19,558 bases of DNA, taken from Sphingobacteriaceae bacterium (GTDB lineage Bacteria > Bacteroidota > Bacteroidia > Sphingobacteriales > Sphingobacteriaceae). The notes below the pieces were generated by a model. That model was not told where the DNA came from. It searched no databases and worked only from the letters and a program-made list of their open reading frames with translations. Numbering within the stretch: position 1 is the first letter of the stretch; every line of letters begins with the position of its first letter. A program made the position numbers and the translations under genes. Shown here in pieces: positions 14,463-19,558 of the stretch. The DNA is taken from assembly GCA_947460275.1 (NCBI GenBank), contig CANHHZ010000012.1, positions 1 to 19,558 of the forward strand, written 5' to 3'.

Positions 14463-16475
14463 TTATTCGACCATTTTCATTAGCTCATCTTCGTCAATCA
14501 AAGGTATGTTCAACTTTGTAGCTTTTTCTAATTTAGAGGGGCCCATATTATCACCAGCTACCAAATAATTTAGTTTTGCAGAAATGCCACTTAAAATTTT
14601 ACCTCCATTTTCTTCTATAATTATTTTAAGTTCTTCTCTGCTATGCTTTTCAAAAACTCCCGAAATTACAAATGTTTTTTCGTTTAATTTATCACTTTGC
14701 AATGGTATTGAATTTTCTTTTATTTCAAACTGAAGCCCTTCGGTTTTCAAAAATTCAATTTGTGCTAAATGCTCTGTTTTTGAAAAGTATTCTTTAATGC
14801 TTTCTGCAATGCGAATTCCAATTTCATCTATTGCTATAAGTTCTTCGAGTGATGCATTGGCTAGGTTGTTTATTGTTTTAACGCCTTTTGCTAGTTTTTT
14901 GGCAACCGTTTCGCCAACATAGCGTATGCCTAAACCAAAAAGTACTTTTTCAAAAGGCATTTGTTTAGATTGTTCAATCCCCTTCAGCATATTTTCGATT
15001 GATTTTTCGCCAAATCTTTCTATTTGTTTAAGTTCTTGAGCCTTGGTGTGCAAAGTATACAAATCGCCAATGTTGGCAATTAATCCTTTTTGGTAAAAAT
15101 TTTCAATGGTTTCATCGCCTAATCCATCTATGTTCATGGCCTTTCTACCAATAAAATGCTGTATTTTGCCTACAATTTGCGGCGGGCAACCATCTTCATT
15201 TAAACAATAATAAGCAACCTCTCCCTCTTTTCTAACCAACCTAGAACCACACTCTGGGCAATGCGTTACATAGGCAATAGGCTTTGCGTTGGCAATCCTT
15301 TTATCTAAGTTAACCTTAATTATCTTGGGTATAATTTCACCACCTTTTTCTACATAAACGGTATCTTTTTCGTGTAAATTGAGTCTTTTTATTTCATCTG
15401 CATTGTGCAGGGTTGCTCTTTTTACTGTGGTACCAGCCAATAAAACAGGTTCAAGGTTGGCAACAGGAGTTACTGCGCCAGTACGGCCAACTTGGTAAGT
15501 TACTTTTTCTAAAACAGTTTCAACTTCGGCGGCTTTGTATTTGTAAGAAATGGCCCAACGTGGCGATTTTGCCGTAAAACCAAGTTCTTGTTGTTGGGCA
15601 TAGTTGTTTACTTTAATTACAATTCCGTCAATATCATAACTCAGTTTAAAGCGTTTTTCTTCCCATTGAGCAATAAAAGCAAGAATATCATCAATATTTT
15701 GGCTAATTTGAGTATGCTCGCAAACTGGGAAGCCCCACTTTTTCACATTTTCCAAACTTTCCCAATGGGTTTTAAACAATTGCTTTTCGCTATTTAAGCC
15801 ATATAAAAAGCAGTCTAAAGGTCGTTTGCTTACCTCTTTAGAATCTTGCATTTTTACGGTTCCAGCGGCAAAATTTCGCGGATTTGCATAAGGTACTTCA
15901 CCAATTTCTTCGCGTTCTTTATTTAGTTTTTCAAAAGCTGCACGATGCATAAATACTTCGCCTCGTATTTCAAATGTGTCAGGAATGTTTTGTTCTTTAA
16001 CCCAATGCGGAATGCTGTGTATGGTTTTAATGTTGTTGGTTACATCGTCGCCTTTGCTGCCATCTCCGCGAGTTACAGCTCGTGCCAATTTGCCGTTTTC
16101 GTAAGTTAAACTTATCGATAAACCGTCAAATTTCAATTCGCAAACGTACTCAAAATCATCGCCAATGGCTTTTCTCACCCGCTCGTCAAAATCTCTTAAA
16201 TCTTGTTCGTTGTACGTGTTGCCCAACGATAGCATTGGCCATTTGTGTTGTACCGAAACAAAGTTTTTGGTAATGTCCCCCCCAACTTTTTGGGTAGGCG
16301 AGTTTGGGTTGGCAAATTCAGGATATTTATTTTCGAGACCTACCAGCTCATCTAATTTTTTGTCAAACTCATAATCTTCTATCGTTGGCATGGCCAAAAC
16401 ATAGTAATTATAAGTGTGTTGGTTAAGTTCTTTAACCATCGCATCCATTTGTTTTTTTACTTCAAAATCTGACAT
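14463..16475 (-). CDS. ligA: NAD+-dependent DNA ligase LigA
   Basis: Seals nicks during replication and repair using NAD+. The 670-residue protein has the full domain order: N-terminal Ia domain with YNYYVL (22-27), the adenylation domain with the active-site Lys115 in KFDG (115-118), the OB fold, a four-cysteine zinc finger (Cys406, 409, 424, 430), helix-hairpin-helix repeats (about 440-570) and a C-terminal BRCT domain (about 597-670). The length matches the family. A second Met at codon 11 is possible, but the chosen start fits the usual N-terminus. A TATATTTG -7 match lies only 4 nt upstream of the ATG, which would give an almost leaderless mRNA. Transcription could instead come through from the acpH-like gene 170 bp upstream. 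Confidence 0.97.
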   Translation of the reverse strand: MSDFEVKKQMDAMVKELNQHTYNYYVLAMPTIEDYEFDKKLDELVGLENKYPEFANPNSPTQKVGGDITKNFVSVQHKWPMLSLGNTYNEQDLRDFDERVRKAIGDDFEYVCELKFDGLSISLTYENGKLARAVTRGDGSKGDDVTNNIKTIHSIPHWVKEQNIPDTFEIRGEVFMHRAAFEKLNKEREEIGEVPYANPRNFAAGTVKMQDSKEVSKRPLDCFLYGLNSEKQLFKTHWESLENVKKWGFPVCEHTQISQNIDDILAFIAQWEEKRFKLSYDIDGIVIKVNNYAQQQELGFTAKSPRWAISYKYKAAEVETVLEKVTYQVGRTGAVTPVANLEPVLLAGTTVKRATLHNADEIKRLNLHEKDTVYVEKGGEIIPKIIKVNLDKRIANAKPIAYVTHCPECGSRLVRKEGEVAYYCLNEDGCPPQIVGKIQHFIGRKAMNIDGLGDETIENFYQKGLIANIGDLYTLHTKAQELKQIERFGEKSIENMLKGIEQSKQMPFEKVLFGLGIRYVGETVAKKLAKGVKTINNLANASLEELIAIDEIGIRIAESIKEYFSKTEHLAQIEFLKTEGLQFEIKENSIPLQSDKLNEKTFVISGVFEKHSREELKIIIEENGGKILSGISAKLNYLVAGDNMGPSKLEKATKLNIPLIDEDELMKMVE

Positions 16476-16479
16476 GCAA

Positions 16480-16487
16480 CAAATATA
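16480..16487 (-). promoter_or_regulatory. -7 promoter element immediately upstream of ligA
   Basis: Read on the minus strand, TATATTTG matches TAnnTTTG exactly and ends 4 nt before the ligA ATG. No TTG occurs at the right distance for a -33 element. If used, transcription would begin at or next to the start codon. Confidence 0.45.
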
Positions 16488-16550
16488 AAAAAACGGCTCA
16501 AACCCTAAGTTTATTTTTTCCGAAAAGCAAATTAAAAGCTCTTTTTAAGG

Positions 16551-16602
16551 TAAGCCCTGCTGTACACTTTACTTCGTTTCGCTCGTGCTCGTTTCCATCA
16601 GG
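16551..16602. repeat. Candidate dispersed repeat in the ligA-acpH gap
   Basis: A GC-richer block bounded by imperfect inverted ends, CCTGCTG (16556-16562) and CATCAGG (16596-16602; one mismatch). Inside is a direct repeat, gctcgtgctcg (16581-16591), embedded in a cgtttc-rich stretch. Its composition differs sharply from the AT-rich flanks and it encodes no evident product. A short REP- or MITE-like element is the likeliest reading, but only one copy is visible in this window. Confidence 0.35.
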
Positions 16603-16645
16603 TTTATGTAACCAAATGTTTTACAATAAATAAACAGTTTGGCGC

Positions 16646-17323
16646 TTAAACCGACATCTGTTGTTTAATTTCGTCAAAAATGATTTGGTAATTTTTGGCT
16701 AACGATAATTTGTAAAGGCCAAGTTGTTCGGTTAATAAATTTACGGTTTCTTCGCTAAAAGGGTGTGCCCATAAGCGCATGCAAATTCGTTGCAAGGCAT
16801 AGCTTATGTTTTCTAGCTTTTCATAGCTAAATAAGTAACGACTTGTTTTAAAACTGTTTAAAAATTTAAAGAATCTTTCGGTATCAATTATATTGTTTTT
16901 GGCTAAAAAATCGTTTAATAATTCGTGTTCAACATTGTTTAAATGATTATAAAATTCCTCAATGTTTACTTGGTTTTCTTTAACCAAAAGGTGGTCTAAA
17001 ATAAGTTCTACGCCAATGTGTGCCAAAAATGATGGCCTAACGGGACTGTTTGATAAAATTGGCAGAAGTAATTGCCTTAGTTCGTGAGTTTGCACTTCGA
17101 AAAAAGCCGACGAATGAAATAATTTATCTACCTCCAAATGGCGTTTCCAACCTATAATTATTTCGTTTAAGTTAGGTTTAGTTGCAAATAAATGTTCGTT
17201 TTTTTGGGGGTGCAAATTCCAGGTTTTATTTGCATTTTTAAGTAAATCGGGCAAAACGGTTCCAATAACTGTATTTGAGCTTTGGGTGCTTTTTTCGAAA
17301 TAATAATGCGAAAGGAAATTCAT
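16646..17323 (-). CDS. AcpH-like protein, acyl carrier protein phosphodiesterase family (DUF479)
   Basis: Resembles the ACP phosphodiesterase family, which in E. coli removes the phosphopantetheine arm from acyl carrier protein. The 225-residue product begins MNFLSHYYF like the family MNFLAHLYL start. It then has spaced polar motifs GTVLPDLL (21-28), WKRHLEVDKLFH (59-70) and HIGVELILDHLL (102-113). These could supply the Asp and His ligands expected of this HD-like fold. Similarity beyond these motifs is low and the middle is diverged, so the enzymatic activity is unproven. A near-consensus -7 element (TATATTTA, 17328-17335, minus strand) lies 4 nt before the ATG. It is divergent from tyrS and 170 bp upstream of ligA. 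Confidence 0.65.
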   Translation of the reverse strand: MNFLSHYYFEKSTQSSNTVIGTVLPDLLKNANKTWNLHPQKNEHLFATKPNLNEIIIGWKRHLEVDKLFHSSAFFEVQTHELRQLLLPILSNSPVRPSFLAHIGVELILDHLLVKENQVNIEEFYNHLNNVEHELLNDFLAKNNIIDTERFFKFLNSFKTSRYLFSYEKLENISYALQRICMRLWAHPFSEETVNLLTEQLGLYKLSLAKNYQIIFDEIKQQMSV

Positions 17324-17395
17324 GTTGTAAATATAGTTTTTATGTCTTCGATTAAATGAATATAAGTTCCGCTTTCTGCTTTCTGCTTAAAAAAC

Positions 17396-17403
17396 TATCT
17401 TTG
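17396..17403 (+). promoter_or_regulatory. -7 element of the tyrS promoter
   Basis: TATCTTTG matches TAnnTTTG exactly and ends 19 nt before the tyrS ATG. The -33 region falls in a short tandem repeat (gctttct twice, 17371-17384) without a clear TTG. The 99-bp divergent gap with the acpH-like gene has no better candidate. Confidence 0.55.
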
Positions 17404-17422
17404 CCACATAAACAAACAAATA

Positions 17423-18709
17423 ATGACAAATTTTGTAGACGAATTGCGTTGGCGTGGAATGTTGCACGACATCATGCCAAATACCGAGCAAAAACTAAAT
17501 GAAGGGATGTGTAGTGGTTATATTGGTTTTGATCCGACTGCAGATTCTTTGCATGTAGGTCATCTTACCCAAATTATGACTCTGATTCACTTTCAACGAG
17601 CAGGGCATAAGCCAGTAGCCTTGGTTGGTGGTGCTACAGGTATGGTTGGCGATCCATCCGGAAAATCGGCCGAGCGTAATTTGTTAACCACTGATGTATT
17701 AAACCTTAATTTGGCTCAAATTGAGAAACAGTTGAGTCATTTTTTAGATTTTGGGACTGGGGCAAATGCCGCTAAAATGGTAAACAATGCCGATTGGTTT
17801 AAAAACATGAGCTTTTTAGATTTTATTCGTGATGTAGGTAAACACATTACGGTAAATTATATGATGGCAAAAGACAGCGTAAAAAAACGTTTAGAAGGCG
17901 AAACTGGAATGTCTTTTACCGAATTTAGCTACCAATTGGTGCAGGGTTACGATTTTTATTATTTATGGAAAAATCACGATTGCACCATACAAATGGGTGG
18001 CTCCGATCAATGGGGTAATATAGTTACCGGAACCGAACTTATTAGAAGAAAAGGTGCAGGTACAGCCTATGCAATAACTACCCAGTTGATTAAAAAAACA
18101 GATGGCACCAAGTTTGGCAAAACCGAAAGTGGCGCAATTTGGCTCGATCCAGAAAAAACATCGCCCTACAAATTTTATCAATTTTGGTTAAATTCTTCAG
18201 ATAGTGACGTAAAAGCTTGGATAAGAATATTTACATTAAAAACCCAACAAGAAATTGAAGAATTAGAGCGCCAGCATGATGAAGCGCCACATTTACGAAT
18301 TTTACAAAAGGCATTAGCCCAAGATATTACCATAAGAACTCATTCTGAAGCTGCTTTAGAAACAGCCATAAAAACCTCAGAATTTTTGTTTGGAAATGGC
18401 GATTTAGCCTTTTTGGAAACGTTGAATGAAAAAAGTGTATTAGATATTTTTGAAGGTGTACCTCAATTCTCTATTGCTAAGAACGAACTCGAGCATGGAA
18501 TCGATGTGGCTACCTTGTTGGCAGAGAAAGCAAGTGTTTTTCCGTCAAAAGGCGAGGTTAAAAAAACCATCCAAGGTGGAGGTTTAAGCATCAACAAAGA
18601 AAAAGTAGCTGATATTTTAAGTACCTACGGCGTTGCTAATTTAATTAACAACAAGTTTATTGTGGTGCAAAAAGGCAAAAAAAACTATTTCCTTTTAATT
18701 GCTCAATAA
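17423..18709 (+). CDS. tyrS: Tyrosyl-tRNA synthetase TyrS
   Basis: Class I aminoacyl-tRNA synthetase that charges tRNA-Tyr. The 428-residue product shows the HIGH motif as HVGH (44-47) after GFDPTADSL, the tyrosine-site segment YQLVQGYDFYYL, GGSDQWGN (192-199) and the KMSKS-equivalent KFGKT (230-234), the form typical of bacterial TyrRS. The C-terminal S4-like RNA-binding domain spans roughly 360-428. The length is normal and no key residue appears missing. The gene stands alone, with its own -7 element and a strong terminator. The leader is too short for a T-box, so no tRNA-sensing control is evident. Confidence 0.97.
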   Translation: MTNFVDELRWRGMLHDIMPNTEQKLNEGMCSGYIGFDPTADSLHVGHLTQIMTLIHFQRAGHKPVALVGGATGMVGDPSGKSAERNLLTTDVLNLNLAQIEKQLSHFLDFGTGANAAKMVNNADWFKNMSFLDFIRDVGKHITVNYMMAKDSVKKRLEGETGMSFTEFSYQLVQGYDFYYLWKNHDCTIQMGGSDQWGNIVTGTELIRRKGAGTAYAITTQLIKKTDGTKFGKTESGAIWLDPEKTSPYKFYQFWLNSSDSDVKAWIRIFTLKTQQEIEELERQHDEAPHLRILQKALAQDITIRTHSEAALETAIKTSEFLFGNGDLAFLETLNEKSVLDIFEGVPQFSIAKNELEHGIDVATLLAEKASVFPSKGEVKKTIQGGGLSINKEKVADILSTYGVANLINNKFIVVQKGKKNYFLLIAQ

Positions 18710-18726
18710 CACTGCCCCTTTACAGT

Positions 18727-18759
18727 AAAATCTATGGAATATGCTATAGATTTTTTTTT
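18727..18759 (+). terminator. Intrinsic terminator after tyrS
   Basis: The stem pairs 18727-18737 (aaaatctatgg) with 18744-18754 (ctatagatttt), with one G:U pair and a 6-nt loop. A run of nine T follows (18751-18759). It separates tyrS from the toxin-antitoxin module. Confidence 0.85.
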
Positions 18760-18776
18760 GTGAACGTTTTTTTAAT

Positions 18777-18811
18777 CAGACAAAATGTATATATTTGTGT
18801 ATAATTGTCTG
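18777..18811 (+). promoter_or_regulatory. Promoter with flanking inverted repeat: likely operator of the Xre/RES module
   Basis: A -7 element TATATTTG (18790-18797) matches TAnnTTTG. It is framed by a perfect inverted heptamer, CAGACAA (18777-18783) and TTGTCTG (18805-18811), separated by 21 bp and ending 2 nt before the antitoxin ATG. Antitoxins of this class usually repress their own operon by binding palindromic sites over the promoter, so this is a natural operator candidate. The repeat is seen; the function is inferred. Confidence 0.6.
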
Positions 18812-18813
18812 CT

Positions 18814-19293
18814 ATGAAAAAGAAACTTGATTCCAATCAAAGCCTTCAAGAGCCTATGGTGGCTTATGGTGTGGTTAATCAAACACCATTATTTGCAATA
18901 ATGGGTCATCAATTTTCCGATGCCACAGATTTTGATTTGCTTAAACTTGCTCGTAAAGGCGTTTCAAAAAAATCATTATTGGCTTTGGCTAAGCAAATTT
19001 CTTTTACCATCGAAGAAATTGCAGCCGTATTACATATTTCAGAACGTACCTTGCAACGTTATACGCCAAGTACTTTAGTTAAAACCGAATACGCTGATAG
19101 GGCCATAGAGCTAGCTCGTTTATACGAGCGTGGAATTGAAGTATTAGGTAGCATAGCTGCATTTAATATTTGGATGCGAACTCCAAATCGTGCTTTAAAC
19201 AACGAAAAACCTTTAAACTTATTGGATACCTCCATAGGTTTTGATTTAATTTTACAGGTGTTAGGTAGGTTAGAATATGGCGTTTTTAGCTAA
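18814..19293 (+). CDS. Xre/MbcA/ParS-family antitoxin
   Basis: Predicted antitoxin of a RES-Xre type II toxin-antitoxin pair; neutralises the downstream RES toxin and probably represses the operon. The 159 residues contain an Xre-like helix-turn-helix region at about 45-83 (KGVSKKSLLALAKQ, then TIEEIAAVLHISERTLQRY), and a C-terminal toxin-binding domain (formerly DUF2384) at about 100-159. The latter has IWMRTPNRALNNEKPLNLLDT (119-139), matching the family pattern of a residue pair, ALxx, xPLxLLDT. An upstream in-frame TTG at 18805 would add three residues, but the ATG at 18814 follows the operator and is preferred. Its TAA shares one base with the toxin ATG, giving coupled translation and co-expression. 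Confidence 0.9.
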   Translation: MKKKLDSNQSLQEPMVAYGVVNQTPLFAIMGHQFSDATDFDLLKLARKGVSKKSLLALAKQISFTIEEIAAVLHISERTLQRYTPSTLVKTEYADRAIELARLYERGIEVLGSIAAFNIWMRTPNRALNNEKPLNLLDTSIGFDLILQVLGRLEYGVFS

Positions 19294-19558
19294 TGGTTTT
19301 ATATCGAATTTGTGATTGCAAACATGCTCACGATGTAAGCGGAACCGGCGCCAAATTGTTTGGTGGTCGTTGGAATTCTGTTGGAGTGCCTTTACACTAT
19401 ATGGCTTCTAATAGAGCCTTGGCTGCTTTAGAGGTTTTAGCAAATAAAAGTTCAATGAGCAACACTGTAAATTTATGCTTAAGCGTTTTTGAAGTACCCG
19501 AAAATAGCATTGAGGTTTTAAAGGTACATGAATTGCCAAAAAATTGGAGAGATTATCC
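19293..19558 (+). CDS. RES-domain toxin (3' partial)
   Basis: Predicted toxin of the pair. RES toxins attack NAD+ (MbcT and relatives by phosphorolysis or hydrolysis) or, in ParT, modify phosphoribosyl pyrophosphate synthetase by ADP-ribosylation; which applies here is unknown. The window contains the first 88 residues. It starts MVLYRICD, with the first conserved Arg at residue 5. GGRWNSVGVPLHYMASNRA (24-42) holds the second key Arg (27), and ALEVL (46-50) holds the conserved Glu47. The conserved Ser that completes the name lies beyond the window end. The start overlaps the antitoxin stop as TAATG. The N-terminal catalytic residues appear intact, so the toxin is probably functional unless truncated downstream. 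Confidence 0.9.
   Translation, partial: MVLYRICDCKHAHDVSGTGAKLFGGRWNSVGVPLHYMASNRALAALEVLANKSSMSNTVNLCLSVFEVPENSIEVLKVHELPKNWRDY

Noticed and set aside
17371..17387. Tandem gctttct repeat before tyrS as a phase-variable tract.
   Set aside because: Only about two and a half copies; too short to slip often, though it sits in the -33 region.
17404..17422. T-box or other tRNA-sensing leader for tyrS.
   Set aside because: The leader after the -7 element is under 20 nt and has no stem-loop or specifier structure.
1..19558. CRISPR arrays, tRNA or rRNA genes, insertion sequences and phage genes.
   Set aside because: No regularly spaced repeats, RNA gene signatures, transposases or integrases were seen on either strand.

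Overview
The window looks like a chromosomal segment of a Bacteroidota bacterium, most likely Sphingobacteriaceae (Pedobacter-like). The reasons are AT-rich DNA, TAnnTTTG-type -7 promoter elements with few Shine-Dalgarno sites, a MraY with a long extra loop, an FtsZ ending in the Bacteroidota-type NNSFLHDNVD tail, and a 58-residue histone H1-like protein of the type common in that phylum. The family placement is inference from protein character; no search was run.

Positions 1-11620 (+) are the division and cell wall (dcw) cluster: murE (5' end cut off by the window), mraY, murD, ftsW, murG, murC, ftsQ, ftsA, ftsZ. The genes are packed tightly, three junctions being 1-nt TAATG overlaps and one an 8-nt overlap. 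They supply the cytoplasmic Mur ligases, lipid I and lipid II synthesis, the septal glycosyltransferase and the core of the divisome. The only sizeable gap is the 128 bp between ftsA and ftsZ. It holds two perfect inverted repeats that compete with each other, so ftsZ output may be set separately there. A terminator follows ftsZ.

Positions 11700-13490 (+) hold two single-gene units, each with its own promoter candidate and strong terminator: an alpha-oxoamine synthase family PLP enzyme starting at TTG, and the histone H1-like protein with an unusually clear Shine-Dalgarno site.

Positions 13506-17323 (-) hold dapA, ligA and an AcpH-like (ACP phosphodiesterase family) gene, all read leftward. 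dapA begins the diaminopimelate branch that supplies the amino acid MurE adds; this MurE carries the DNPR motif of DAP-type enzymes. The ligA-acpH gap contains a compact GC-richer block that may be a dispersed repeat.

Positions 17423-19558 (+) hold tyrS with its terminator, then a toxin-antitoxin pair: an Xre/ParS (MbcA-like) antitoxin overlapping a RES-domain toxin that runs off the window end. Inverted heptamers flank the antitoxin -7 element and look like an autoregulatory operator. Most of the window is conserved housekeeping sequence. The parts most worth a second look are the ftsA-ftsZ leader, the RES/Xre module, the lysine-rich FtsQ tail, the histone H1-like gene and the oxoamine synthase. 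No gap without a gene exceeds 300 bases.
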